64,000 nucleotides of DNA from Rhodothermales bacterium (GCA_022822185.1 JAJECE010000112.1:1-64000); one strand, 5' to 3'; counted from the stretch's first letter, positions 10,613 to 21,970 are shown. Translations and numbers: made by a program. Notes: generated by a model not told the origin, from the letters alone.

Positions 10613-11647
10613 ATGAAACACTGCGTTACTTTCGGTGAAATCATGTTGAGGCTTTCCACGCCGGGATTTCAGCGATTCACCCAGGCATCCTCTTTTGATG
10701 CATGTTATGGCGGGGCGGAAGCCAATGTTGCGGCTTCGCTGTCCCAGTTCGGGATCCCGGTCTCATTTGTATCCCGGGTCCCCTCCAGTGACCTGGGAGC
10801 CGGTGCCATCCAGTCCCTTCGTGCCTTGGGGATTGACACGCAATTTGTCCATCGGGGCGGGGATCGGCTGGGGATCTATTTCCTTGAAACCGGTGCATCT
10901 GCCCGGGCAAGCAAGGTGCTTTATGATCGTGCACACTCAGGGATCGCGTCCATCACACCCGGGATGATTGACTGGGACCGGGTCTTTGCGGGGGCATCCT
11001 GGTTCCACTGGACGGGCATTACCCCTGCGATCTCTGAAACCGCTGCATTGACCGTTCAGGAAGCACTGGAGGCGGCCCGCCGCCAGGGTCTGACCATTTC
11101 GGTGGATCTTAATTACCGGGCTCGTCTCTGGAAATGGGGGAAGACACCTGCAGATGTGATGCCTGAACTGGTTTCTTTCTGTGATGTGATTATCGGCAAC
11201 GAGGAGGATGCACAAAAAGTTTTTGGCATTCATCCTGAGGGCGTAGATGTTCATCGCGACCACCTGGATGCGTCCGCCTACGAATCGGTGGGAAAACAGC
11301 TTACAGATCGTTTTGCCCATTGCATGCATGCCGTGATCACCCTCAGAAGTTCCATCAGTGCTTCACACAATTCCTGGTCTGCCGTTCTCTGGAACGGATC
11401 CGAACTGCTCCATGGCCCCACCTACGAAGTTGTGCCGATTGTGGACCGGGTTGGCGGCGGGGATGCATTTGGTGCGGGCCTCATCTACGGGCTTTTAACC
11501 TTTGAAGGAGACAATCAGCGCGCACTTGATTTTGGGGTTGCGGCTTCCTGCCTGAAGCACACCATTCCAGGCGACTTCAACCGGGTAACGGTCGCCGAGG
11601 TGGAAAAACTGCTCTCGGGGGACGCATCCGGGCGCGTCAGCCGCTAA
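10613..11647 (+). CDS. kdgK: PfkB-family sugar kinase, likely 2-keto-3-deoxygluconate kinase
   Basis: TFGEIMLRLSTPGFQRFTQA, GGAEANVAASL, DRVGGGDAFGAGLIYGLL. Confidence 0.85.
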   Translation: MKHCVTFGEIMLRLSTPGFQRFTQASSFDACYGGAEANVAASLSQFGIPVSFVSRVPSSDLGAGAIQSLRALGIDTQFVHRGGDRLGIYFLETGASARASKVLYDRAHSGIASITPGMIDWDRVFAGASWFHWTGITPAISETAALTVQEALEAARRQGLTISVDLNYRARLWKWGKTPADVMPELVSFCDVIIGNEEDAQKVFGIHPEGVDVHRDHLDASAYESVGKQLTDRFAHCMHAVITLRSSISASHNSWSAVLWNGSELLHGPTYEVVPIVDRVGGGDAFGAGLIYGLLTFEGDNQRALDFGVAASCLKHTIPGDFNRVTVAEVEKLLSGDASGRVSR

Positions 11648-11748
11648 GCTTCGCATCCGTCAAAGAGCAACATCTGATGTCCTGAAGTAACACGATTGAC
11701 CTGAACATAGATTAAAGTTAATGTCGTTAGACACTTGACCTTGACTTC

Positions 11749-12213
11749 TTACTCATTTTCCTGCGCAAAGGATTTGTAGTAATCCATGATGACGTTATTC
11801 TCAATGGTTGCCCCCTCACCGTGTCGCTTAATCGTTATGTCCCATGGACTCCCCGGCCGATGTGTTAGACCGGATAAATAAAGCCCGTCGTACTTACCAT
11901 ATACTTCTGTGACCCGGTTAATGATTTTAAGTGGAGTTTCCTCGAATATAGTTCTCGGCCGCTGCACATTTTTCAAAATAGGTGAATACCCGTACCTCTT
12001 ATATTTATGATAGATTTCGGGCACCACCGGTCCATATTTCCATGCCTCAACATCATCACGGAACAGGGGCATTTCGCAAATCCCGAGCGTCCAGCCATGG
12101 CTGATATAGGACAACTTGAGTATCTGCATCGGAGTGAGATACCTGCCTCTTTGGCTTGCAATCCAAAGAATTTGAGAAGCAGCCTTTAGTGCTTCCGGGA
12201 CTTGATTTACCAT
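11749..12213 (-). CDS. Panacea (DUF4065/SocA-like) domain protein; no partner gene seen
   Basis: LTPMQILKLSYISHGWTLGICEMPLFRDDVEAWKYGPVVPEIY is a typical Panacea-domain signature. Confidence 0.85.
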   Translation of the reverse strand: MVNQVPEALKAASQILWIASQRGRYLTPMQILKLSYISHGWTLGICEMPLFRDDVEAWKYGPVVPEIYHKYKRYGYSPILKNVQRPRTIFEETPLKIINRVTEVYGKYDGLYLSGLTHRPGSPWDITIKRHGEGATIENNVIMDYYKSFAQENE

Positions 12214-12507
12214 GGTTGTAAATTTTGGGGAAATCGTATCGGATGATGGTTGGTGCTAAAAATTACTGCAGGAGTATCCCCATACCCTGGCGAAGTTTGC
12301 CGTTAACCCGACTCAATTCAAGAAATCCCCGATATTCCATCAAGCAGTGTTGGCGGGAAACGGTTTACGATGCCTCTGACTAAAGGTGACCATGAGAGTG
12401 GAACCCGCCAGAATTCGGCATTCAGTCAACCGAAAAATCGATTCTGATCCATTCAAAATCGCCTGTGGAGACACCTATTTTCCAGTATCCCCTGACGACT
12501 GCCTTTG

Positions 12508-12581
<74 letters not shown>

Positions 12582-12643
12582 TAGTGCAATGCCACGGTAC
12601 TACTCCAATCACGAAAAACTGTTCCCGTTAGATTCAAAATTAT

Positions 12644-13672
12644 ATGGTTGATGTCATCATTGCGGGATCTGGACTCGGGGGCAGCTGTGCAGCATTGTGG
12701 CTTTCCGAATCAAATAAAGTCACGTTACTCTCCGGAACGGCTCCGGCAGCCTCTACTGTTGCCGCGGGACTGGTCAACCCGCTGGCAGGACAGCGCATGG
12801 GAGGATTTCCGAATGCCTGGATCGCTTATGAGGATTTTCAGCATACGCTGCACCGGGCGGATGCACTTGAAACGTATAGTCCATGCGGGATTCTGCGACC
12901 TGCCCTTAACGAGACCCAGGCTTCACTTTTTTTTGTAATCTCCCAAACCAATCCTGATTCATTGATCTGGCTTGAGTCCGGCCAGATCGATGAAATGTAT
13001 CCATCCATCACAGCCCCGTTCGGCGCAACCATCACAAAGGGAGGGGTGGCGGATATATCAAAGTTATTGGATCAAATGGTCACCACACTGATGCCCCGCT
13101 GCAATGTAATCCATCATAATCTTACCGATTGGGAAGACCATGGATCGGAGGTCACCGTAATGCTGGATTCAGAGACTTCCCTGCAAACAAGGAAACTGAT
13201 TCTTGCAGTCGGTGCTGAATACCAATTCCTCCCAAAACTGAAAAACCTGTACCTGCACTGCACCAAGGGGCAACTTGTGCATGTATCCATGTCAACTGAT
13301 CTGCCACTTCCGGTCAGCGGGGCCGGCTACGCAGTTCCAGCCGGGAACAAACTGATTCTCGGAACCACCTATGAACACTCCTACAAGGATCTGGAACCTA
13401 CAAATGAGGGGATTACAAAAATTCTTGCTCTAACAAAGCGCATGATCCCTTCTGTGGCATCGGCAAAAATTTTAGGTGCATCTGCGGGGATCCGGGTTGG
13501 TGTTCCTGAAACCAGGCTCCCGATGGTCGGCCGGTTAACCCGCAATGTCTGGATCCTGACGGGGCTGGGATCCAAGGGAGTATTACTGGCATCACATATC
13601 GGGCGAAACCTCGAAACTTGGCTAAAAACTCCTTTGAGCGTACCCGATGAGTTCCGCCTGCGGAATAATTAA
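12644..13672 (+). CDS. FAD-dependent oxidoreductase (DAO family)
   Basis: VIIAGSGLGGSCAALWLSES Rossmann start; AAGLVNPLAGQRM; C-terminal GIRVGVPETRLPMVGRL...GLGSKGVLLA. Confidence 0.85.
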   Translation: MVDVIIAGSGLGGSCAALWLSESNKVTLLSGTAPAASTVAAGLVNPLAGQRMGGFPNAWIAYEDFQHTLHRADALETYSPCGILRPALNETQASLFFVISQTNPDSLIWLESGQIDEMYPSITAPFGATITKGGVADISKLLDQMVTTLMPRCNVIHHNLTDWEDHGSEVTVMLDSETSLQTRKLILAVGAEYQFLPKLKNLYLHCTKGQLVHVSMSTDLPLPVSGAGYAVPAGNKLILGTTYEHSYKDLEPTNEGITKILALTKRMIPSVASAKILGASAGIRVGVPETRLPMVGRLTRNVWILTGLGSKGVLLASHIGRNLETWLKTPLSVPDEFRLRNN

Positions 13673-13755
13673 CGGGTTCAAAGCGTAGAAGCCCCTGAAT
13701 GGGTGATTCCATCACTCTATACGTTAAATTCGAACTCAATCAATTTTCTTTACCA

Positions 13756-14835
13756 ATGGCTGAAGTGCTTAATCCCACAATTGCTGACATCCTTGAGGAT
13801 TCAGCAGAACATCTTTTAACGCATACGTGCACCACAATCCCGCACGAGAACCTGCATCTGCCAGGGCCTGATTTTGTGGACGCTGTCTGGGCAGACTCAG
13901 ACCGGAATCCCCGTGTGCTGCGCTCACTGCATACCCTGTTCAATTCTGGGCGACTGGCTGGAACGGGCTACGTATCCATCCTTCCTGTTGACCAGGGAAT
14001 TGAGCATTCCGCAGGTGCGTCCTTCGCACCAAACCCCGTATATTTTGACCCCGAAAACATTGTCCGCCTAGCAATTGAGGGGGGCTGTAATGGCGTGGCT
14101 TCCACGTATGGTGTCCTGGGGGCTGTCGCACGCAAGTATGCGCACAAGATTCCTTTCATCCTGAAATTCAATCACAACGAACTGCTGAGTTACCCCAATA
14201 CACATGACCAGATCCCTTTTGCTAGCATCCAGAATGCGTGGGATATGGGCTGTATTGGGGTCGGGGCCACCATTTATTTTGGGTCAGAGGGGTCCAACCG
14301 GCAGATTCAGGAAGTAACGGAAGCATTTTCGTATGCTCATGAACTTGGGATGCTGACGATTCTCTGGTGTTATGTGCGCAACAGCGCCTTCAAGATTGAT
14401 GGTGTCAACCATGAGGCATCTGCCGACCTCACCGGTCAGGCAAACCACCTGGGCGTGACCATTGAAGCTGACATCATTAAACAGAAACAGCCCACATCCA
14501 ATGGAGGGTATGCAGCGTTGAATTATGGTGGATCCAGTTACGGCAAGTTTGATGAGCGCATTTACACGAAACTGGCGAGCGACCATCCGATTGACCTCAC
14601 CCGGTATCAGGTTGCCAACTGCTATATGGGGCGTTGCGGGCTGATCAACTCTGGTGGTGCATCTGGATCCAATGATCTGCAGCAGGCGGTCAAGACTGCC
14701 GTAATTAATAAGCGTGCTGGCGGTATGGGGTTGATTTCCGGCCGGAAGGCATTCCAGCGTCCGATGGACGATGGCGTTGGCATCCTGAACGCAATCCAGG
14801 ATGTCTATCTTGATTCATCCGTCACTGTGGCATAG
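13756..14835 (+). CDS. fbaB: Class I fructose-bisphosphate aldolase (DhnA/FbaB type)
   Basis: [74 protein letters not shown]. Confidence 0.93.
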   Translation: MAEVLNPTIADILEDSAEHLLTHTCTTIPHENLHLPGPDFVDAVWADSDRNPRVLRSLHTLFNSGRLAGTGYVSILPVDQGIEHSAGASFAPNPVYFDPENIVRLAIEGGCNGVASTYGVLGAVARKYAHKIPFILKFNHNELLSYPNTHDQIPFASIQNAWDMGCIGVGATIYFGSEGSNRQIQEVTEAFSYAHELGMLTILWCYVRNSAFKIDGVNHEASADLTGQANHLGVTIEADIIKQKQPTSNGGYAALNYGGSSYGKFDERIYTKLASDHPIDLTRYQVANCYMGRCGLINSGGASGSNDLQQAVKTAVINKRAGGMGLISGRKAFQRPMDDGVGILNAIQDVYLDSSVTVA

Positions 14836-14856
14836 CAGTGCTGAACCGATTGAGCC

Positions 14857-14887
14857 AGCATTCCCCCGGCAGATCCGGGGAAATGCT
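14857..14887 (+). terminator. Stem-loop terminator candidate after fbaB
   Basis: agcattcccccgg-cagat-ccggggaaatgct (13-bp stem, one mismatch) about 20 nt past the stop codon, followed by gtgctttt. Confidence 0.55.
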
Positions 14888-15126
14888 GTGCTTTTGTACT
14901 CACGGGGCATCTTGCCTGCATACCCCCGGATGGATGGCTTGCAAGGTACTCAACCATCCTGTCCCCTCCCCCATGTGATCATCCATCAATACAAAACTGA
15001 CGGAGTATTCCACGCCAACGGAGTCGCAGGTTTGGAGATATGGAAACTTTTTACGTTGATTTATGTATCTTATATTTTAATTCACATTATTATCAACAAA
15101 TTTTTTAAGCCATGAAAGGTAAAACC

Positions 15127-15987
15127 ATGGATCAGTTTGGCGGTACATGGACCAAAACAAAACTTGATATCCTGAAAAGATATCTTGATGCGTATACGAC
15201 TGCGCTCAAGAATCAGCATTTCGATTTACTGTACATCGACGCATTCGCCGGTTCAGGATCGTTGGAACTTAAAATGCAGGGCTCTGACCGAACAGATTGG
15301 CATTCATTTAGAGATGGATCCGCTAAAATTGCCATGGATATAGCCGACAAACCCTTCGATGAATTGATCTTTATTGAACAAGACAAAGGGAAATGCGACC
15401 GTTTACAGTCCTTAAAGAGGAGCAGACCGAATAGAAAGATCACCATCGAGAATACCGATGCGAATGCTTATCTCCAAAATCTTGAGGAGAATTGCCAGAA
15501 ATGGCGAGGGGTGCTATTCCTTGATCCTTTCGGGACACAAGTTGACTGGGCCACATTGGAGAAGATTGCCGGCCATAAAGCACTTGATACCTGGATTCTT
15601 TTCCCTACATCTGCAGTCGCACGGATGTTGCCAACATCAAATATTCCCGATGAGATTAATTCGCAATGGGCAGATAGATTGACCCGGGTTTATGGTAATG
15701 AGAGCTGGCGAGACCTATATCGTAGAAGTTCGCAAACAGAATTGTTCAACGAACGCAACATTGAGCGACCACCAGGTGTTACAAACCTGATCAATATCTA
15801 CAAGGATCGGCTACGAGGACTATTCAAGCGCAGGTTGCTTGAGGAATCCATTGAACTTAAGAATTCTAAAAATTCAAAACTATACGAATTCATCTTCTGC
15901 GTTGGAAGCGACAGTGATAAGGCGATTGGAGCCGCAAAGAGAATTGCGAAACATCTTCTGGGTCTGTCTAGGGTGGGGACTTCGTGA
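15127..15987 (+). CDS. tcmP: Three-Cys-motif partner protein TcmP (longest ORF starts at 15112)
   Basis: [47 protein letters not shown]; 1-nt TGATG overlap with the next gene. Confidence 0.88.
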   Translation: MDQFGGTWTKTKLDILKRYLDAYTTALKNQHFDLLYIDAFAGSGSLELKMQGSDRTDWHSFRDGSAKIAMDIADKPFDELIFIEQDKGKCDRLQSLKRSRPNRKITIENTDANAYLQNLEENCQKWRGVLFLDPFGTQVDWATLEKIAGHKALDTWILFPTSAVARMLPTSNIPDEINSQWADRLTRVYGNESWRDLYRRSSQTELFNERNIERPPGVTNLINIYKDRLRGLFKRRLLEESIELKNSKNSKLYEFIFCVGSDSDKAIGAAKRIAKHLLGLSRVGTS

Positions 15988-16697
15988 TGTCAACACAGTC
16001 CGGCATTGAGTGGACAGAGACAACCTGGAACCCGGTTACAGGCTGTACCAAGATCAGCCATGGATGTAAATTCTGCTATGCGGATCGTATGGCGAAGCGA
16101 CTTCAGGCAATGGGGGTGGACAAATACCGTAACGGATTCTCCGTTACCATGCATCCCTCCACACTCAAAGATCCATTGAAATGGCGTAAACCCCGCCTGG
16201 TTTTTGTCAATTCGATGTCTGATCTCTTCCATGAGGAGGTTTCCTTGTCGTTCATCAAAGCCGTTTTTGAAACAATGAACCAAGCCTCGCATCACACTTT
16301 TCAGGTACTCACAAAAAGGCCAAATCGTGTTCTTGATCTCAATCAGCACCTAACATGGAGCCCAAACATTTGGCTTGGGACCAGCATTGAGTCGCAGCGC
16401 TGGCAATTTCGCCTTGAAGAACTCAGAGCCACTGGAGCACAAACCAAATTTTTGTCACTTGAGCCACTGCTTGGCCCTCTTTCTGGTATTCCACTGAATG
16501 AGATTGATTGGGTCATTGTTGGAGGAGAATCTGGGCCGGGTGCAAGACCCATGGAGCCGGATTGGGTCAGGGAAATTCGTGACAGCTGTCTACAGAAGGA
16601 TGTCCCATTTTTCTTCAAACAGTGGGGAGGAGTCTTCAAAAAACGTACAGGGCGTGTATTAGATGGTCGCACATGGGACCAAATGCCAGTGTGCTGA
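15987..16697 (+). CDS. Phage Gp37/Gp68 family (DUF5131) three-Cys-motif protein
   Basis: [69 protein letters not shown]. Confidence 0.92.
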   Translation: MSTQSGIEWTETTWNPVTGCTKISHGCKFCYADRMAKRLQAMGVDKYRNGFSVTMHPSTLKDPLKWRKPRLVFVNSMSDLFHEEVSLSFIKAVFETMNQASHHTFQVLTKRPNRVLDLNQHLTWSPNIWLGTSIESQRWQFRLEELRATGAQTKFLSLEPLLGPLSGIPLNEIDWVIVGGESGPGARPMEPDWVREIRDSCLQKDVPFFFKQWGGVFKKRTGRVLDGRTWDQMPVC

Positions 16698-16976
16698 CTT
16701 AGTTGACATTAATACACTGGCCCAGCGGAGACATAGAATTTTATGCTGATCTTCGACAAAAGTTACTTATCCCATCTTCCATCGAATTTTGCAGTCAATC
16801 CTACATTCTGACTTCTGATCTGTACATGTAAGAACCGAACTTACAACGATGTGGATTGCATGTATGGGTTCCAATTCCACGAATATTCAGACGTTTCCTT
16901 TTCCGTAATGTGACGGTCTATCCTGTATCTTATAGCGTAGTAACCCGTTACAGGAACTGCAACCCACAAAATTACT

Positions 16977-18743
16977 ATGCAGGATCTACAGCAGACATCA
17001 GAATTTGACCGGCACACCGCGCATTACCCCGAATGGGCCCGGATGCTAGCCCGAAAGTACTTCACGAAAACATTAATTCAGTTCATCCTTCATGGGAATG
17101 TGCGCGACCTTGTGCGGCATGAAGACCCCGAATCCGGGAGGACTGACTATATCGGACTGACCCACTTCCTGGCAAATGAACTGTTTGCGGCCAGAGATAT
17201 CGTAGTGTTTTATGACCGGGCGGCGGGGATCCATTTCCTTAACGCAGACATGCAAAAGGACTTCAACCGTGCAATCTCAGGACATGACAGTCTGTATGGA
17301 ACCGAGTTTGCAAAAAAACGGCCCCGTAACCCGTCACAGGTTCTATCCATCCTTGACAACTATTTCCGGCTGCGCCTCGGATCCCGAAAACGGATTGCCT
17401 GCATCATTGACTATGCCGAAACCATTATTCCAATGGCAGAGGCCTCCATGTATTCCGCTGAAGATCGAAGTGCACTCGTAAATTTACAGCGCTGGGCGCA
17501 TGATCCGCTGTTCCTGGAACACGACTTTACAATTTGCCTGATTACAGAAAACCTGAGTGACCTCAATCAGCAGCATGTACAAAGCCCTTGGACTGCCGAG
17601 ATCAGTATCCCCCTCCCCGAGAAAGAAGACCGTCTTGCATTTGCAGAGTGGGCGACAAAAGATTCCATGCCCGTCTTTGAAGAGCATTCTGATCTTGGGC
17701 TGGAAGAATTTTCACAGAACACCCCCGGCCTCGGATATACGCAACTGCAAACCATTCTTGCGGACACGCTGGAAAACAAAACCCATCTGAGTTTTGACCA
17801 TCTATCCACGCTCAAAAAGTCTTTGATTGAGGAGTCTGCCTTTGGGATGCTGGAATTTGTGGAGTCCAGTACTGGGCTGGATGATGTCGCCGGACACTCA
17901 GAAGCAAAAGCGCACCTGCGTCAGGCGGCATCTGCCTTAAAGCAGGGAATGCACGAGGTTATGCCGATGGGATATCTGGTGAGCGGACCGGTTGGAACAG
18001 GAAAAACTTTTATGATTACCTGCTTTGCCAACGATATTGGAATCCCCATGGTAAAGCTTAAGAACTTTCGCTCTCAATGGCAGGGACAGACCGAAAGCAA
18101 TCTGGAACGGATCTTGAATCTTCTGGAAGCCATGCCGCCGGTTGCGGTGATGATTGACGAAGCAGATGCAGCACTGGGAAATCGGGATACGGAAGGAGAT
18201 TCGGGGGTCTCCAAGCGCGTTTTCGGGCAAATTGCCTCTTTTATGAGCAAACCGGAACACCGCGGACGAATCATATTCTTCCTGATCACGGCACGCCCCG
18301 ACCTGATGCCGGTTGACCTCAAACGCCAAGGAAGAGCGGAAGAACACATTGCGCTCTTTTACCCCTCTACCCAGGAAGATCGTCTTGAACTGCTGCGCGT
18401 AATGATGCGCAGAACAAAGATTGATCTTCCCGAAGCATCTATCCCCAAAGCTCTGTTAAATGGAAAGACGATCTACAGTGGGGCCGATATGGAGGCACTG
18501 CTGACACGCGCGAAATTTCAAGCTGCTGCGATTCATGGTGATCCCGGTGCTGTCACCGCCGAAATCCTGACCTCCGCTGTAGAAGACTTTATTCCGCCGG
18601 AGAATACCGAGGAAAAAGAACTCCAGGCGCTGGTGGCGGTACTGGAAAGTACAAGCAAAGAGGCACTGCCTGAAATATATCGGTCTATGGACCGTGCGAA
18701 AATTGTTCAGCGTGTATCTCAATTAAAGTTGAACATCACATAA
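16977..18743 (+). CDS. Ycf46-like AAA ATPase
   Basis: N-terminal degenerate ATPase-like half; C-terminal LDDVAGHSEAKAHLR, Walker A SGPVGTGKTFM, Walker B VAVMIDEADAALG. Confidence 0.82.
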   Translation: MQDLQQTSEFDRHTAHYPEWARMLARKYFTKTLIQFILHGNVRDLVRHEDPESGRTDYIGLTHFLANELFAARDIVVFYDRAAGIHFLNADMQKDFNRAISGHDSLYGTEFAKKRPRNPSQVLSILDNYFRLRLGSRKRIACIIDYAETIIPMAEASMYSAEDRSALVNLQRWAHDPLFLEHDFTICLITENLSDLNQQHVQSPWTAEISIPLPEKEDRLAFAEWATKDSMPVFEEHSDLGLEEFSQNTPGLGYTQLQTILADTLENKTHLSFDHLSTLKKSLIEESAFGMLEFVESSTGLDDVAGHSEAKAHLRQAASALKQGMHEVMPMGYLVSGPVGTGKTFMITCFANDIGIPMVKLKNFRSQWQGQTESNLERILNLLEAMPPVAVMIDEADAALGNRDTEGDSGVSKRVFGQIASFMSKPEHRGRIIFFLITARPDLMPVDLKRQGRAEEHIALFYPSTQEDRLELLRVMMRRTKIDLPEASIPKALLNGKTIYSGADMEALLTRAKFQAAAIHGDPGAVTAEILTSAVEDFIPPENTEEKELQALVAVLESTSKEALPEIYRSMDRAKIVQRVSQLKLNIT

Positions 18744-18803
18744 GCATGCTTTTGATAGACCTGCAGTCCGTATATTGTCTTAACCACTCACTGCAGTCTA
18801 TCT

Positions 18804-20600
18804 ATGCGTACTCACTACTTTGTCTTTGCTGTCACAGCATGCTGTGTTCTTTTGATGAATCTGCCTGTAAAGGCACAGGTCAATAGTGGAGAGTCGGTTC
18901 CTGATGTAACGCGGACCATTGCGCTTACGAACGCAAAAATCATCCCGTCTCCCGGACAGGTTCAGGAACGAAGCAATGTGATTATTCGGGATGGCCTGAT
19001 CGTCGCAGTCGGCCCTGATGCAGCGATCCCCTTTGATGCCATTGAAATACCCGCAGATTCGCTGACAGTCTATTCCGGCTTCATTGATGGCCTTTCGCAT
19101 ACAGGGATTCCTCAACCAAAACAGGAACCTGAACAGGAACGCCCGGACGATCCGGCCAACCCGCCAAATGAATTGGCGGGAATCCTGCCACACCGGGATG
19201 TGCGCACTTTTCTTGACCCTAAAGACAAACGCATTGCTTCCATGCGTGAAGCCGGCTTCACGGCTGCACATGTCGTTCCCAGAGGCCGTATGCTCCCCGG
19301 TGTCGGAGCCATCATTCTTCTGGGAGGTGATACCCCAAACGAGATGGTGTATCGTGGAGAGACCGCGCTGTATGCACAACTCAGCGGAGCACGTAGGATG
19401 TATCCAGGCACCGACATGGCGGTCATTGCAAAACTGCGTCAACTCTATAAGGAATCTGAGCGGCGGCACCGTATTGAGCGATTATACAGTGAGGATCCAA
19501 CGGGGCTTGAGCGTCCGCAATACGATCCCGTCCACTATGCCATGTTTCCTGTATTGGAAGGGGACCGGCCGATTTTCTTTCATACTGATGGGGTCCTTGA
19601 TCTGCACCGCGTATTGTCTGTCCAGAAAGAACTGGGATTCCCTGCCGTACTTACAGGGCTCAGCCAAAGTTTTGATGCGATAGATAAACTAAAATCGGCA
19701 GACCTGCCCCTTCTGCTAACTCTTGAACTTCCAAAAGAGCCAAAACAAAACAAAAAGGAGCCGCCGGCAGACTCTACCGAAGCTCCCCCAACCGATGCTC
19801 CGGTTGAACTGCCTGAAATCATGCACCTGGACTACGACCCTGATCATCGTGTTACCTCATTTACGGATCTGGAATCGGAGAAAGCAAACCTGGAAGCCCG
19901 CCGCACCATCGCTTATAAAACCCATGTCGGCAATGCCGCAGCACTGGAATCCGAAGGGCTTTCCTTTGGATTTTCTACGGGCGGGGCCTCTGCTTCCGAT
20001 CTTCTGACAAATGTCAGACAGATGATCGGAGAAGGACTTTCGGAAACTGCTGCCTTAGCAGCGCTCACCACCACACCAGCGGAAATTCTTGGACTAACTT
20101 CCAGTATGGGAACCGTTGAGGTGGGGAAATTGGGGAATCTGGTGGTATCTAAAGGCTCCATCTTTGATGAAGATGGACAAATTCAATACGTCTTCGTGGA
20201 TGGACGCAAATATGACATAGAGCCGCCAAAAAAATCTTCCGGGAACGATGACGAAGGTGAAGCGAATCCTGCCGGAACATGGTCACTGACCATCTCCACG
20301 CCCGATGGAGAGATTGCAGGAACACTCACCATCAATGGATCAGATGATGACTGGTCCGGCACCTTAATCGTGGACATCGCACCAGAGGCATCCCAGCTTG
20401 AGTCTATTGCTCTGAGTGGTCATGTATTAACCTTTTCCTTTGATGCAGGAGGATTTGGCACGATCAGTTCTTCGCTCACATTAGATGCCAATTCCGTGAG
20501 TGGCTCTTTTGATGTACCTGAGGTTGGGCCGGTTTCCGTATCCGGTACGCGAACATCAGGTCCAGAGTATTCCATCACAGTCCAACGACTGATCCAATGA
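18804..20600 (+). CDS. Secreted amidohydrolase-family protein (imidazolonepropionase-like) with extra C-terminal beta domain
   Basis: Signal peptide; ALTNAKIIPSPGQVQERSNVIIRDGLIVAVG; LGLTSSMGTVEVGKLGNLVV; HxH motif position reads DGLSHTG. Confidence 0.85.
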   Translation: MRTHYFVFAVTACCVLLMNLPVKAQVNSGESVPDVTRTIALTNAKIIPSPGQVQERSNVIIRDGLIVAVGPDAAIPFDAIEIPADSLTVYSGFIDGLSHTGIPQPKQEPEQERPDDPANPPNELAGILPHRDVRTFLDPKDKRIASMREAGFTAAHVVPRGRMLPGVGAIILLGGDTPNEMVYRGETALYAQLSGARRMYPGTDMAVIAKLRQLYKESERRHRIERLYSEDPTGLERPQYDPVHYAMFPVLEGDRPIFFHTDGVLDLHRVLSVQKELGFPAVLTGLSQSFDAIDKLKSADLPLLLTLELPKEPKQNKKEPPADSTEAPPTDAPVELPEIMHLDYDPDHRVTSFTDLESEKANLEARRTIAYKTHVGNAAALESEGLSFGFSTGGASASDLLTNVRQMIGEGLSETAALAALTTTPAEILGLTSSMGTVEVGKLGNLVVSKGSIFDEDGQIQYVFVDGRKYDIEPPKKSSGNDDEGEANPAGTWSLTISTPDGEIAGTLTINGSDDDWSGTLIVDIAPEASQLESIALSGHVLTFSFDAGGFGTISSSLTLDANSVSGSFDVPEVGPVSVSGTRTSGPEYSITVQRLIQ

Positions 20601-21970
20601 AACCAAAAATAATTTTCTTCATCGTACTGCTTTCTGTTGCGCTAAATTCTGCAGCGCAGGAAATCCCCACTGGTGACATCCTTGTCCGTAATGCCACCGT
20701 GCTGACCATCACGGACGGAACCCTGGAAAACTCAGATGTGCTGATACAAGACGGGATTATCGCCGCGGTCGGTAAACAGTTGAGTGCGCCACAGGATGTC
20801 TCTGTGATTGATGCCACAGGCATGTATGTCATGCCTGGAATTATTGATGCGCACTCGCATATCGGCATCAGCAATGTGAACGAGTCCTCCGCACCCGTCA
20901 CGGCTCAGGTTTCCGTTGGAGATGTCCTCAACCCCTACAGTATTGCCATCTACCGTGCATTGGCAGGGGGAGTAACCTCCTCGCATGTGATGCATGGCTC
21001 CGCCAATGTGATTGGAGGGCAGAATGAAACGATCAAACACCGCTGGGGACTTTTGGACCCCGATGAACTACGCATGGCGGGGGCACCGCGCACCATTAAA
21101 TTCGCCCTCGGAGAAAATCCCACCCGCGTACACGGCCGTGGAAACAACAAACGCCCCGCATCCCGTATGGGCGTTGAATATGTACTGCGTGAGACATTTG
21201 CAAAAGCAGAGCGCTATCGGGAGGCCTGGGCTCAGTACGAGGAGGACATAAAAACAAATCCGCGTGCGATCCCCCCTGCCTATAACAGCCAATTAGAGAT
21301 CATGGTGGACATCCTCAATGGAGATATTATGATTCACTGCCACTCTTATCGAGCGGACGAAATTCTGATGCTTCTGGGAGTTCTGGAAGATTTTGGTATT
21401 GACCAAATCACTCTGCAGCATGTCAATGAGGGATTCAAGATTGCCCCTGAACTTGCCGAATTTGGTGCTACCGCCTCCGTGTTTGCTGACTGGTGGGGAT
21501 ATAAGTTTGAGGTCTATTATTCAACCGCCTACAACGCGGCAATCCTGACCCGCAACGGGGTGCTCACCTCTATTAACTCCGACTCGGGAGAACTGAATCG
21601 TCACCTGTACCATGAAGCGGCAAAATCCCAGAAATACGGTGACCTCACCGATGACGAGGCGCTGGCACTCATCACGATCAATCCGGCCATTCAACTCGGC
21701 ATTGGTGACCGCATCGGTTCTATTGAGGTCGGTAAGGAGGGGGATTTAGCGATCTTTGACCGTCACCCGCTCTCGGTCTATGCAATCAATCAAAAGACGG
21801 TCGTTGACGGCATTGTCTACTTTGATATTGAAAAAGATGCCGATGATATGCGCTTGATCGTAAATCCCGAAAGTACCGTTGATACGACGGTCCTGCACTC
21901 GCACGAAAATACACACCAGTGCCTGTATGAAGGATCACTGGACCTTTATGACTTCCTGGAAAGCAATTAA
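20597..21970 (+). CDS. Secreted amidohydrolase (catalytic-type motifs retained)
   Basis: MPGIIDAHSHIGIS, IMIHCHSYRADE, TLQHVNEG, INSDSGELNR; ATGA overlap with upstream gene. Confidence 0.9.
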   Translation: MKPKIIFFIVLLSVALNSAAQEIPTGDILVRNATVLTITDGTLENSDVLIQDGIIAAVGKQLSAPQDVSVIDATGMYVMPGIIDAHSHIGISNVNESSAPVTAQVSVGDVLNPYSIAIYRALAGGVTSSHVMHGSANVIGGQNETIKHRWGLLDPDELRMAGAPRTIKFALGENPTRVHGRGNNKRPASRMGVEYVLRETFAKAERYREAWAQYEEDIKTNPRAIPPAYNSQLEIMVDILNGDIMIHCHSYRADEILMLLGVLEDFGIDQITLQHVNEGFKIAPELAEFGATASVFADWWGYKFEVYYSTAYNAAILTRNGVLTSINSDSGELNRHLYHEAAKSQKYGDLTDDEALALITINPAIQLGIGDRIGSIEVGKEGDLAIFDRHPLSVYAINQKTVVDGIVYFDIEKDADDMRLIVNPESTVDTTVLHSHENTHQCLYEGSLDLYDFLESN

